Assembly (NCBI GenBank): GCA_003565295.1
Contig: PXCO01000164.1
Location: 1-36,376, forward strand
From: Cyclobacteriaceae bacterium
GTDB lineage: Bacteria > Bacteroidota > Bacteroidia > Cytophagales > Cyclobacteriaceae
Reading direction: 5' to 3'
DNA: 36,376 nt
Below, piece after piece: positions 26,401 to 34,061 of this stretch. Under the pieces are notes generated by a model that was not told where the DNA came from, did no database searches, and saw only the letters and a list, made by a program, of their open reading frames with translations. Numbering within the stretch: the first letter of the stretch is position 1; every line of letters starts with the position of its first letter. The translations under genes and the position numbers were made by a program.

Positions 26401-26473
26401 AACCCTTCCGGCATCCCATTAGGGTCATGGTAAGCAGCGCTATAATTACTTGTAAGCGAGTGATCAACATCAT
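23411..26473 (-). CDS. Lipoprotein dehydrogenase with HEAT repeats and C-terminal cytochrome c domain
   Basis: This 1020-residue exported lipoprotein has a signal ending 'TMTLMGC' (Cys21). Residues of about 60-440 form a beta-propeller of the 'membrane-bound dehydrogenase' (PVC) type, with 'LQFDHKGRLWVVQYNQYPYP', 'ADKITFFEDSNGDGYYDQAT' and 'VGPDAALYISDWYDSRLSHV'. HEAT-like helical repeats follow (about 460-870). A Planctomycete/Verrucomicrobium-type heme domain ends the protein with C901-A-A-C904-H905 and 'GPELTGYDRSDLEYLLLHTV'. It probably oxidises a sugar or alcohol and passes electrons to its own heme. It is divergent from the GH2 operon. The substrate and any cofactor of the propeller are not visible. 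Confidence 0.85.
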   Translation of the reverse strand: MMLITRLQVIIALLTMTLMGCRKGSEPTAVEKYAANEEVAAYMRAFEGRGDLTDADLPPSSPENTLASFKLPEDMEARLVLSEPDIHQPLELQFDHKGRLWVVQYNQYPYPEGLKITSIDNHNRVKFDKQPEAPPLGTRGADKITFFEDSNGDGYYDQATDAITGLNIATSVALGRGKIWVLNPPYLLAYPDADDDGIPDGDPVVCASGFGLEDTHSVANSLHWGPDGWLYGVNGSTTTASISTAKTSNLSFSGQAIWRYHPELEEFELFAEGGGNNPFSIEFDSQGRVFSGSNGYGRGPYYKQGAYYIKGWGKHGPLTDPFAFGYLENMPLEGERKRFTHGLVIYEANGLPDRYQGKIISVNPLHGYLQMSRFENRGSNFSNIDEETLLESTDKWFRPIDIKVGPDAALYISDWYDSRLSHVDPRDTWYKESGRIYRISAKGNKPKSLNEDLSRLSSKDLLAYFSHPNKWFRQQALRLLGDRKDRVILAPLMKILETERGQPALEALWASYQIEGISLEMAKIGLEHVNPMVRMWTIRLLGDEKEVPADIFPLLKNRVKKETHPEVRSQILSTCKRLPPYQTFELLTALMASENSEQEDPDLPLQYWWAVSAQARKDHNAALEFITQNKLNHHPLVSQTLLPRLAQQWTLQGKEEHYRSLQSLLHHFQKEEQLLAISEGILEGSRGKALGELPSYLLEAMETYIGGINMAFVHVEDNHPSAFGRAKELLFDENVPLIQRNAWIEQLGYAQSNEGKELLLELTQKTPSKALQRAAIQALSYYQDPEIGDVLARAYPQLRADSYTREALITLFTTREEWAFSFFDALEKERTIHREDVPPHLALAFKDLEDKDLIQKVENHWPELAPLSDREKTNRIKRYKQKIEEEKGDLLLGKQLYLQTCAACHVLNGEGGSIGPELTGYDRSDLEYLLLHTVDPSADIREGYETVMVKTLSGSFYSGKVQDESGDMLTLSPVLGGKSVNLKTSEIAQKELQSRSTMPERMLERLSDKELRALFAYLME

Positions 26474-26535
26474 TGTTGCGTAAAATTAAAGGTTATAAGG
26501 TGAAAATTTTTCCCGTTGCTATAATTTTAAAACCT

Positions 26536-26566
26536 TTTGGCTGAAAAAATAAAAAACCTAAATTTG
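26536..26566 (+). promoter_or_regulatory. Bacteroidota-type promoter of the GH2 operon
   Basis: TTTG at 26536-26539 and TAAATTTG at 26559-26566 are separated by exactly 19 bases. This matches the primary sigma consensus TTTG-N19-21-TAnnTTTG at every fixed position. The start of transcription would be near 26572-26574, giving a leader of about 12 bases before the ATG at 26585. Confidence 0.75.
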
Positions 26567-26584
26567 CCTTAAACCCAACTAAAC

Positions 26585-28435
26585 ATGCGAAAAGAACATT
26601 ATTTAGTTAACCTAATTTTATTACTTGCCGTTCATCCATTTTTTGTTTTAGCCCAGGAGACCGATTGGCAGCCAAAATCAGAAAAAATTGTTTCCATTTT
26701 TGCAGGAGATTTGGATCCACAAGATCCCCTTCCCGACTATCCCCGACCGCAGATGACCCGTGAGAACTGGATCAATCTAAACGGTCTTTGGGAATATGCC
26801 ATCCGGTCAAAAGGAGAAGGCAAGCCGAATACATTTGACGGAAATATCCTGGTGCCTTTTGCGGTGGAATCTGCCCTATCTGGGGTAGGTGAAATGGTAG
26901 GTAAGGACCAGGAGCTGTGGTACAAGACCTCTTTTGAAGTGGACAGGTCCATGCGCCGCGGAAGATTGCTGCTGCACTTTGGGGCAGTGGACTGGGAAGC
27001 CGAGATCTTTGTAAATGGTAATTCAGTGGGTATGCACCAGGGTGGGTTTGACCCCTTTAGTTTTGATATAAAAGACCACCTGATCTCCGGAAGGAATCAG
27101 GAACTGCTGGTGAGGGTATGGGATCCCACTGATGATGGCCCACAGCCCAGGGGCAAACAGGTGAACAATCCCCGTGGGATTTGGTACACCCCCGTCACCG
27201 GGATTTGGCAAACCGTTTGGTTGGAACCTGTTCCTGAAAAATATATTGCAGGTTTAAAAATCACCCCGGATTTTGATCAAGGTGCGATTAAGATTACTTC
27301 AGAGGTGAGAGGAAAAGAAGACCGGCAGGTTTTAAGGGTGCAGGCCCTGGACAATGAAAATATTGTGGCCGAGGCAGAAGGAAAGGCAGGTGAGGAGATT
27401 ACCCTGTCCTTAGATTCCCCTAAGCATTGGTCACCGGGCAGCCCATTCTTATATGAGATCAGGGTAAGCCTAACAGATGGACGTCGTACCCTGGACGAAG
27501 TGGAATCCTATACGGCGATCCGGAAAATCAGTATGGAAACCGATGCGGAGGGAACTCAGCGGATGATGTTGAATGGGAAATTTCTCTTTCAGTATGGTCC
27601 TTTGGACCAGGGATGGTGGCCGGATGGACTGTATACAGCACCCACTGATGAAGCTTTGCTATTCGATATCATCAAGACCAAGGAAATGGGCTTTAACATG
27701 ATCCGTAAACACGTGAAGGTAGAACCTGCCAGGTGGTATTATCACTGCGACCGGGAGGGGGTACTGGTTTGGCAAGATATGCCCAGTGGTGACATGGGTA
27801 ATAGATGGGAGATAAGACCAGGGGTATACGGTAAAGGCACGGATAAGGAAAGGACACCTGATTCAGAGGAGGTATTTAGAAGGGAGTGGAAAGCGATCAT
27901 GGATGCCAATTACCATTTTCCTTCCATTGTGGTATGGGTGCCATTCAACGAGGCCTGGGGGCAGTTTAAGACCGAGGAAATCGTGGAATGGACAAAGGCT
28001 CATGACCCTACCCGATTGATCAATTCGGCCAGTGGCGGTAATTTTACCACAGCCGGGGAAATCATGGATTTGCATAACTACCCGGATCCTGTAATGCCGG
28101 ATCCCAGGATTTGGGGTCAGCATCAAATACTGGTGCTGGGTGAATTTGGTGGGCTGGGTCTTCCTGTGGAAGGGCATACCTGGCAGGAAAAGGATAACTG
28201 GGGGTATCAAAGTTTTGAGAACAAGGAGGCCCTGGCCAATAGGTATGAAAAGCTGATCGAAGACCTTATTCCCTTTATTAGCAAGGGACTTTCGGCAGCA
28301 GTGTATACCCAGACCACCGATGTGGAGGTGGAAGTGAACGGACTAATGACTTATGATAGGGAAGTGATCAAATTTGATCCTTCTTTTTTGAAAAACCTTC
28401 ATGATAAACTATATCGTGAGACCATCCCACAATGA
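26585..28435 (+). CDS. Glycoside hydrolase family 2 enzyme
   Basis: This 616-residue secreted enzyme has signal 'LVNLILLLAVHPFFVLAQ'. A sugar-binding jelly-roll (about 55-215, 'WINLNGLWEYAI', 'WYKTSFEV', 'NGNSVGMHQGGFDPFSFDI') leads into an immunoglobulin-like part and then a TIM barrel. The acid/base is predicted as E456 in 'VWVPFNEAWGQ', and the nucleophile as E520 in 'VLGEFGGLGLPVEG'. The compact domain set resembles beta-galactosidase or beta-glucuronidase-type GH2 members from Bacteroidota. The exact sugar cannot be told. It is the first gene of an operon with aldose epimerase and lactonase and has a strong upstream promoter. Confidence 0.92.
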   Translation: MRKEHYLVNLILLLAVHPFFVLAQETDWQPKSEKIVSIFAGDLDPQDPLPDYPRPQMTRENWINLNGLWEYAIRSKGEGKPNTFDGNILVPFAVESALSGVGEMVGKDQELWYKTSFEVDRSMRRGRLLLHFGAVDWEAEIFVNGNSVGMHQGGFDPFSFDIKDHLISGRNQELLVRVWDPTDDGPQPRGKQVNNPRGIWYTPVTGIWQTVWLEPVPEKYIAGLKITPDFDQGAIKITSEVRGKEDRQVLRVQALDNENIVAEAEGKAGEEITLSLDSPKHWSPGSPFLYEIRVSLTDGRRTLDEVESYTAIRKISMETDAEGTQRMMLNGKFLFQYGPLDQGWWPDGLYTAPTDEALLFDIIKTKEMGFNMIRKHVKVEPARWYYHCDREGVLVWQDMPSGDMGNRWEIRPGVYGKGTDKERTPDSEEVFRREWKAIMDANYHFPSIVVWVPFNEAWGQFKTEEIVEWTKAHDPTRLINSASGGNFTTAGEIMDLHNYPDPVMPDPRIWGQHQILVLGEFGGLGLPVEGHTWQEKDNWGYQSFENKEALANRYEKLIEDLIPFISKGLSAAVYTQTTDVEVEVNGLMTYDREVIKFDPSFLKNLHDKLYRETIPQ

Positions 28436-28436
28436 T

Positions 28437-29591
28437 ATGAGAAAAACCTTAATGCTTTTTATTGCGGGACTGGCTTTTGCCTGCGGCGGAGCCGACACCC
28501 AACACACCGAAGAAACCGAACAGACCATGTACAGCAAACTTGATGAGGAGCAATTCCGCAAATCCCATGAAGATGGAGAAATAGCTTTATATACCCTAAA
28601 GAACAAGAATGGCCTGGAAATGACCGTCACCAACTTTGGCGCCAGGGTGGTGGAGCTTTTTGTGCCCGACAAGGATGGGAATTTTGAGGATGTTGTTCTT
28701 GGGTACGAAACACTTGAAGATTACCTCAACCACCCCAACAGTTATTTTGGAGCCCCCATCGGAAGATATGGGAATAGGATAGCCAACGCCCAGTTTACAC
28801 TAGATGGCAAAACCTATCAACTGGAGGCCAATAACGGCCCCAATAACCTACATGGGTCACCCGGAGGCTACCACAAGGAGGTATGGGAAGTGCTGGATTC
28901 CTCTGATCAGCATCTAAAAATGAAGCTGATTTCCCCGGATATGCATGGGGGCTTCCCCGGTGAACTTACGGTGATCATGACTTACGCCCTTACCGACGAG
29001 GATGCCTTTGAAATCACCTATGAGGCAGAAACCGACAAGCCCACCATTGTAAACCTAACCCAACATTCCTTTTTCAACCTGAATGGACATGGAGAAGGCA
29101 ATGTACATAATCATGAACTCACCTTAAATGCGGATTATTATACCCCGGTCAACGAGGTCTTGATACCCACTGGCGAAATAGCCCCGGTGGAAGGTACGCC
29201 TATGGATTTCACCACCCCGCATCTTGTAGGCGAGCGCATTGATGATGATTTTGATCAACTGAAGATCGCCGGGGGATATGACCATAACTGGGTGCTCAAT
29301 CATAAAGATTACCCCTCTGGGGTAATAAAAGCTGCAAAAGTAAAGGTGCCTGAGAATGGAAGGGTAATGGAGGTGTATACCTCCCAGCCCGGTGTACAGG
29401 TTTATACCGGAAACTTTATGGATGGGAGAAGCAAATCCAAGGAGGGCAAGACCTATGGTAAAAGAGCGGCCATATGCCTGGAAACCCAGCATTTCCCCGA
29501 TAGCCCCAACCAACCCGACTTCCCCTCGGTGGTGCTAAGGCCAGGGGAAAAATACGAGCACAGTTGTACCTATAAGTTTTCAGTAGAATAA
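28437..29591 (+). CDS. Aldose 1-epimerase (mutarotase) lipoprotein
   Basis: This 384-residue galactose-mutarotase-like enzyme interconverts alpha and beta anomers of aldoses. The signal 'LMLFIAGLAFAC' places the lipid Cys at residue 16, so it acts outside the cytoplasm. Family motifs are 'GAPIGRYGNRIANAQFTLDG', 'NNLHGSPGGYHKEVW', 'VNLTQHSFFNLNGHG', 'GGYDHNWVLN' and the catalytic-Glu stretch 'AICLETQHFPDSPNQPDFPS'. The ATG at 28437 comes 1 base after the GH2 stop; the earlier in-frame start at 28401 lies inside GH2 and would bury the signal peptide. Its position after a glycosidase fits use of the released sugar. Confidence 0.94.
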   Translation: MRKTLMLFIAGLAFACGGADTQHTEETEQTMYSKLDEEQFRKSHEDGEIALYTLKNKNGLEMTVTNFGARVVELFVPDKDGNFEDVVLGYETLEDYLNHPNSYFGAPIGRYGNRIANAQFTLDGKTYQLEANNGPNNLHGSPGGYHKEVWEVLDSSDQHLKMKLISPDMHGGFPGELTVIMTYALTDEDAFEITYEAETDKPTIVNLTQHSFFNLNGHGEGNVHNHELTLNADYYTPVNEVLIPTGEIAPVEGTPMDFTTPHLVGERIDDDFDQLKIAGGYDHNWVLNHKDYPSGVIKAAKVKVPENGRVMEVYTSQPGVQVYTGNFMDGRSKSKEGKTYGKRAAICLETQHFPDSPNQPDFPSVVLRPGEKYEHSCTYKFSVE

Positions 29592-29607
29592 AAAACATAC
29601 CTACACC

Positions 29608-30666
29608 ATGAAGCCACCTGCCTCTCACCTTTGCCTTGGAGTATTCTCAATTGCCATGATCATTGCCTGCACTCCTTCCACTGAAAAGAAGGAAGGTGAA
29701 GCCCCGGCATCCAAAGCTTTGCAGTTGACCATAGAAAGGGACCATGAGATTATGAATATGCTCTTTCCTGATGGGACTGACCTGGAGATATTGGGAGAGG
29801 GTTTTGAATGGACGGAAGGCCCGCTTTGGTTGGAGGAGGAAGGGAAATTGCTTTTTTCGGATATCCCCAACAATGAGGTGTTACAATGGTCTGAAGGGGA
29901 TGGGGTCAGTAGTTATTTGAAACCGGCAGGTTACACAGGGGAAACTCCCCGGGGTGGGGAGTCAGGTTCCAATGGGCTCCTGCTTTCCCCTGATGGGGAA
30001 CTGGTGCTCTGCCAACATGGGGACAGGAGAATGGCCAAAATGCTGGCTCCATTAGACCAACCCCGATCTGAATTTGAGACCATCATTGGGGAATACCAGG
30101 GGAAAAGGTTCAACAGTCCCAATGATGCCGTATATGACCTGTTGGGAAACCTTTATTTTACAGATCCTGCTTATGGTTTGGAGAAGAGAATGGAGGATCC
30201 CAAAAAGGAATTGGACTTTCAGGGAGTGTATAGATATAGCTCTACGGAGGATGAGCTAATATTATTGCTGGACAGCATTTCCAGGCCAAATGGGATAGCT
30301 TTTCTACCCGGCGAAAATGCCCTGATCATTGCCAATTCAGACCCTGAAAAGCCTGTATGGTACATCTACCAGGTACTCGAACAAGGAAAAACCCCGGGAA
30401 ATGGGAAGGTTTTCTACGATGCCTCGGAAGCTTTCAAAACAGATCAGGGGCTTCCGGACGGACTAAAAGTCACTCAGAACGGCATCATTCTCGCCTCTGG
30501 CCCGGGGGGTATCTGGGTGTTTGATGCCCAGGGTGTACCATTGGGCAGGCTCAAGGTGGGGGACCTGATTTCCAATGTGGCCTTAGATGAATCAGGGGGA
30601 TATGTCTATGCCACTGCCAATAGCCGGGTTATCCGAATTCCTCTAATACTTCCCAAAGAAGGGTGA
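29608..30666 (+). CDS. SMP-30/gluconolactonase family lipoprotein
   Basis: This 352-residue six-bladed propeller lactonase has signal 'LGVFSIAMIIAC' with lipobox Cys21. Family motifs are 'GFEWTEGPLWLEEEGKLLFS', 'GESGSNGLLLSPDGELVLCQ', 'RFNSPNDAVYDLLGNLYFTD', 'SRPNGIAFLPGENALIIANS' and 'DQGLPDGLKV'. The Glu, Asn and Asp residues in these motifs normally bind the catalytic metal. It would open aldonolactones to aldonic acids. It follows the epimerase by 16 bases and is the last gene of the operon. Confidence 0.92.
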   Translation: MKPPASHLCLGVFSIAMIIACTPSTEKKEGEAPASKALQLTIERDHEIMNMLFPDGTDLEILGEGFEWTEGPLWLEEEGKLLFSDIPNNEVLQWSEGDGVSSYLKPAGYTGETPRGGESGSNGLLLSPDGELVLCQHGDRRMAKMLAPLDQPRSEFETIIGEYQGKRFNSPNDAVYDLLGNLYFTDPAYGLEKRMEDPKKELDFQGVYRYSSTEDELILLLDSISRPNGIAFLPGENALIIANSDPEKPVWYIYQVLEQGKTPGNGKVFYDASEAFKTDQGLPDGLKVTQNGIILASGPGGIWVFDAQGVPLGRLKVGDLISNVALDESGGYVYATANSRVIRIPLILPKEG

Positions 30667-30893
30667 AACCGAATGGGTAAAAGCCGCATTCCTATTGAGT
30701 TGTGGACTCATTGTTTTTAATTGCCTCCTGCTTTAGCTGGAGGCTAAATGGGGCTGACTTTCACTTTTGGCTTTAGCCAAATTTTCTATCCTTGAAGCTA
30801 AAAAATCCCTTCCCTGAAAATTGTGCTGAAGCCCACTACTTTTGCGATTTTATTTTGGATGGGAAGGTGCTAAAGCTGCATTCCTATTATGTT
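30667..30893. repeat. Intergenic palindromes after the lactonase gene
   Basis: GCCTCC (30723-30728) pairs with GGAGGC (30739-30744), and TTGGCTTTAGCCAA (30767-30780) is a 14-base palindrome. The 'ctttagc' phrase recurs in both, as in dispersed intergenic repeats. The first hairpin may also end the GH2 operon transcript, but a T-run is absent. Confidence 0.45.
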
Positions 30894-31244
30894 TCAAATC
30901 TCATCTGGCTCCCTTTCCGGCCAGTCCGGGCCAGAAAGGGTGAGCTGCCTTGCCTGAGGGTCGTATTGGTAACTCAATTCCATTTTTTCGGGGGCTTCAT
31001 CATGGATATTGAGGCAGGCATTGAAATGGACCAGGCGAAAACCCACCAGCACTTTGCCGGAATACTCATCCTCCCGTTGGGGGGTGTTGAGCAGATGGAT
31101 CTGCTCCACCACGGCACCTTCGGCCTTATAGTAGTAGGAAAGGAATATCTCCATCTCCCTACTTTGCGTGTCCACGATCCCCTGTATCAAGGTTTCTACG
31201 TCTCTGGCCCCGGCGGGGCAGCTGAAGTTCCAACTTTCTTGCAT
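30894..31244 (-). CDS. Hypothetical protein
   Basis: This 116-residue soluble protein was not recognised. It starts 'MQESWNFSCPAGARDVETLI' and contains 'FLSYYYKAEGAVVEQIHLL', with a beta-rich, mixed-charge composition and no signal peptide. It begins 18 bases after the metallophosphoesterase stop on the same strand, so it is probably cotranscribed with it. Its end, '...LSGPDWPEREPDEI', is followed by no recognisable domain. It may be a short conserved protein or a truncated one; nothing in the sequence decides which. Confidence 0.5.
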   Translation of the reverse strand: MQESWNFSCPAGARDVETLIQGIVDTQSREMEIFLSYYYKAEGAVVEQIHLLNTPQREDEYSGKVLVGFRLVHFNACLNIHDEAPEKMELSYQYDPQARQLTLSGPDWPEREPDEI

Positions 31245-31262
31245 TTGCCTTATTGGGTTGTT

Positions 31263-32498
31263 TTATCCTTTTTTAGGCTTGGGAATAGCCAGTTCACTCA
31301 CCACCTCCCCATCATCCCTTATCATTTTAGCTTTTAGGGTTTGCCCATTCGCCTCCACCTTGATCAATGTCCTATTTCCCGCTATTGGCCCTCCACCTAT
31401 CATTATAGGAAAATGGTGTGAAGAATCTGCAGGATAGGTTCCGTATCTATGGGTATGTCCGGAAAGCAATAGATCAACTTTACCTTTGTTCAGCAGGTCT
31501 CCAAACATTTTCCTGCAATGAATGGGGCCATGCCAATCCCCGGAATGCCATGGGGGAATATGGATCAGCACCACCCTAAAAGGTGCATTCTTATAGGCCT
31601 CCGAGTTTATTTCTGCAGCCAGCCATTCTCTTTGTTCTTCCCTGTAGGGGTCAAAGGCAGCCAAACCCTTATATTCCCAATTGTCGTCTGTTTTATCCTC
31701 TCCACCATCCAGCACAATAATCCTCATAGGGCCTCTGGAAAAGGCGTGGTAAAACTTTTCATCCACAAAGGAGAAATAATCCGGTATATTTCTCGCAAAA
31801 GCCCCCCTGACCTCATGGTTGCCCTGAACGAATAAAAATGGGGTTTCTTTGGCGAAAATATCCACGCAAGGCCGTAAAAACTGCTCTATGAGCTGCTTTT
31901 CGGATTCGGCGTTGTCAAAGACATCCCCATTGAAGACCACCAAGTCAAAATCCTTTTCATTCCCCTTGTAGGCAAATCGGTAGAGCAGTTCCGGTATGGT
32001 CTGTGGCCCCTCATGGTGGTCATTGAATACCACCATTTTAAAGGAGTCTTCCTGCTCTTTTGGGGTGGAAAAAGTATAGATAGGGCTGACGAAGGGCTCA
32101 CCAAAATGAAACTGAGAACCCTTCACCTCCAAAATTGGGGTGGAAACTATCCGGTATTTGTGGGTGCTTCCAGGTTTTATGCCTTTAAGTTTGATCTTGT
32201 TGATGCGGTTGTTGGCCTGTATCAACCCATTTTTGTAATCGAATAGTTTTTGATGCAGGTAATTTCCATCCCCGTATTCTACCCAGCTAAAGCAGGGCTG
32301 ATTGGTAACCCACATAATGGCAGCGGCATCTGCGTGGACGTTTTGCAGATAAGGGCCGGCCTCTATTCGAAGCGGAGGTGTGGTAACAGGCATGGCCGTG
32401 GTGGAAGTCAAAAGGCCAAGGGCACTTACAGTTCCGAATTTGGTCAAAAACTCCCTGCGGCTCTTTGCCGTGATCTTTTGGGTTTTGAGGGTGGGCAT
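31263..32498 (-). CDS. Tat-exported metallophosphoesterase, purple-acid-phosphatase-like
   Basis: This 411-residue protein has N-terminal 'SRREFLTKFGTVSALGLLTS', a twin-arginine signal (RR at 14-15). A fibronectin-III-like domain (about 42-145, 'PYLQNVHADAAAIMWVTNQ') precedes a calcineurin-like phosphoesterase domain with 'VVFNDHHEG', 'VVFNGDVFDN', 'LFVQGNHEVRG', 'VLIHIPPWHSGDW' and 'LLLSGHTHRYG'. Those motifs supply the two-metal site. The layout matches purple acid phosphatases and related secreted phosphodiesterases. Tat export suggests the metals are loaded in the cytoplasm. It is followed by the hypothetical gene at 30894. Confidence 0.9.
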   Translation of the reverse strand: MPTLKTQKITAKSRREFLTKFGTVSALGLLTSTTAMPVTTPPLRIEAGPYLQNVHADAAAIMWVTNQPCFSWVEYGDGNYLHQKLFDYKNGLIQANNRINKIKLKGIKPGSTHKYRIVSTPILEVKGSQFHFGEPFVSPIYTFSTPKEQEDSFKMVVFNDHHEGPQTIPELLYRFAYKGNEKDFDLVVFNGDVFDNAESEKQLIEQFLRPCVDIFAKETPFLFVQGNHEVRGAFARNIPDYFSFVDEKFYHAFSRGPMRIIVLDGGEDKTDDNWEYKGLAAFDPYREEQREWLAAEINSEAYKNAPFRVVLIHIPPWHSGDWHGPIHCRKMFGDLLNKGKVDLLLSGHTHRYGTYPADSSHHFPIMIGGGPIAGNRTLIKVEANGQTLKAKMIRDDGEVVSELAIPKPKKG

Positions 32499-32943
32499 GT
32501 TTTAATCTGCTTTTTGGACTCTCAAATTAGGAAATCCAGAAGGATAAATAGGAGTGTTTTTTACTTTTTGATGATTTTAATGCCAACAAACCCTCTCAAT
32601 TAACCATTTTTAACCTTACCGTTTCAATCGAAAGTAGTAATTTTCAACAACTAATATTTTACAATTTGATGGCAGATCATCAAATGGTATTAGAGGATAT
32701 CAGTTTTTCCCCACCAGTCTGGGATAAGGAAAACCAGAAATATTACCGGTTTGCCTATCAGGTGAATTTTGAAAATGAAAAATAAGTGGGAAAGGTACTT
32801 CCTGAAGGAGAAGGCTTCAAGGTTGAAAATTAAATATAATATCTACGTTTCCACATTTGAATTCAAACATCCATTATTGCTTTTCTGAGGACTGAAACCA
32901 AAAAAGTTTTTTAATAGGCCGCACCTGTTTATCCTGAATTATC
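32499..32943. other. Intergenic region with one very short ORF
   Basis: About 445 AT-rich bases upstream of the first composite repeat. The one point of interest is the ORF at 32669-32785. No promoter or RNA gene could be named. Confidence 0.5.
32669..32785 (+). CDS. Possible 38-residue protein or gene remnant
   Basis: The short frame opens 'MADHQMVLEDISF', continues 'SPPVWDKENQKYYRFAYQV' and ends 'NFENEK'. The composition is natural-looking, with conserved-type aromatic residues. There is no hydrophobic segment. It may be a true small protein or the start of a larger gene that has decayed; reading on after the stop in other frames gives no clear extension. Not recognised. Confidence 0.25.
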   Translation: MADHQMVLEDISFSPPVWDKENQKYYRFAYQVNFENEK

Positions 32944-33143
32944 AACCATTAAGAAGTTAAGGGAATTAAGGGAAAAATTTAACAAAGGCTCTATTCGTCC
33001 AATACTTCCGATATTCAAAATGCTCACTCATCATTCATCATTCATCATTCATCATTCATCACCCATAATTCCCCCATTCGTTATTAACGCATTCGTAATT
33101 CGTAATTCCCCCATTTTCAACTCTCCATTTTCAATTTTCAATT
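32944..33143. repeat. Composite intergenic repeat, copy A
   Basis: It begins AACCATTAAGAAGTTAAGGG, includes five CATCATT-type heptamers (33028-33061), then attcgtaattcgtaattccc, and ends CATTTTCAATTTTCAATT. The same order of parts recurs in copies B, C and D. It lies immediately after the 3' end of the Uma2 gene. Confidence 0.8.
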
Positions 33144-33162
33144 GATAACCACTTTCCTAAAC

Positions 33163-33768
33163 TTACAACTCCCCAAACACCTCATCCAAATCCAATTCAA
33201 ACCCCGGGAGGGCCTGAGATGCTACCCGATCGCCCAGGGTAAACAAGCGGGAAGGCCGGTAGTTACAGGATTCCAGGGTATAGATCAACAGGGTACGTTC
33301 GTCGGGGTGTACCACCCAATATTCCTTCACTCCGGATGTCTCGTACACCTCGTATTTGAGTTGCAGCTCCTTTTTATTGTTTCCGGGAGACAGGATCTCC
33401 ACGATCAGGTCAGGCGCGCCTACGCAGCCCAGTTCGTCCAGCTTCTCCGGGTCACAGACCACACAGAGATCTGGCTGCACCACGGTATCGATTTTATTGG
33501 GATCTTTGGAGGAGATAGGGAGCCGCACATCAAAGGGAGCGGTATACACCTTACAGCTTCCCCCTTTTAAAAATCCGTGAATTCTTGTAACCAGGGCTAC
33601 CGTAAGCTCCTCGTGGATTCTACGGGGAGCCGCCGCCTGCCGAAACACTTTCCCCCGGATCAGCTCCACCATCTCATCGAGCTGCCAGGTAAGGTAGTCC
33701 GCATATGTATAGGAACCATAAGCGGTGAAAGGTTCTTTGACCAGGTCAACTTTTCGTTCCTTTTCCAA
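33163..33768 (-). CDS. Uma2-family (DUF820) putative endonuclease
   Basis: This 201-residue PD-(D/E)XK-fold protein shows the family pattern 'YTYADYLTWQLDEMVELIRG', 'AAAPRRIHEELTVALVTRI', 'VVQPDLCVVCDPEKLDELG', 'GAPDLIVEILSPGNNKKELQ' and 'KYEVYETSGVKEYWVVHPDE'. The middle Asp/Glu and following Lys residues form the presumed nuclease site. The function of the family is not settled. The start is a TTG at 33768, since a TAG lies three codons upstream and the next ATG is well inside the conserved domain. It lies between composite repeat copies A and B. Confidence 0.88.
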   Translation of the reverse strand: MEKERKVDLVKEPFTAYGSYTYADYLTWQLDEMVELIRGKVFRQAAAPRRIHEELTVALVTRIHGFLKGGSCKVYTAPFDVRLPISSKDPNKIDTVVQPDLCVVCDPEKLDELGCVGAPDLIVEILSPGNNKKELQLKYEVYETSGVKEYWVVHPDERTLLIYTLESCNYRPSRLFTLGDRVASQALPGFELDLDEVFGEL

Positions 33769-33838
33769 AGCTCTTGTCTAGTTGATTGAAGTTACGATAA
33801 AATTACACATTTTTTAGTGAACTTTGTTTTGATTTTCC

Positions 33839-34021
33839 AACCATTAAGAAGTTAAGGAAATTAAGGGGATATATTGCCAGGGCTGTTTATTTCTTACATT
33901 TCCAAAAATCAAATCACTCAAAACTCATAACTCATCACCCATCACCCATAACCCAAAAATCATAAACCAACCCTTCCTAATTCCCCATTTTCAACTTTCA
34001 ATTTTCCATTTTCAATTAATA
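33839..34021. repeat. Composite intergenic repeat, copy B
   Basis: It begins AACCATTAAGAAGTTAAGG, then has 'gccagggctgttta' and 'ttccaaaaatc', CATCACCC repeats, and ends CAATTTTCCATTTTCAATTAAT. Order and orientation match copies C and D. It lies between the start of Uma2 and the 3' end of the AAA_14 gene. Confidence 0.8.
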
Positions 34022-34061
34022 AACCCATTCGTAACTCCCTCACTTTTCATTCCTGTTTGTC

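Noticed and set aside
33025-33061. CATCATT heptamer run as a possible CRISPR or coding repeat
   Set aside because: It is a short simple-sequence part of the composite repeat, present in varied length in other copies.
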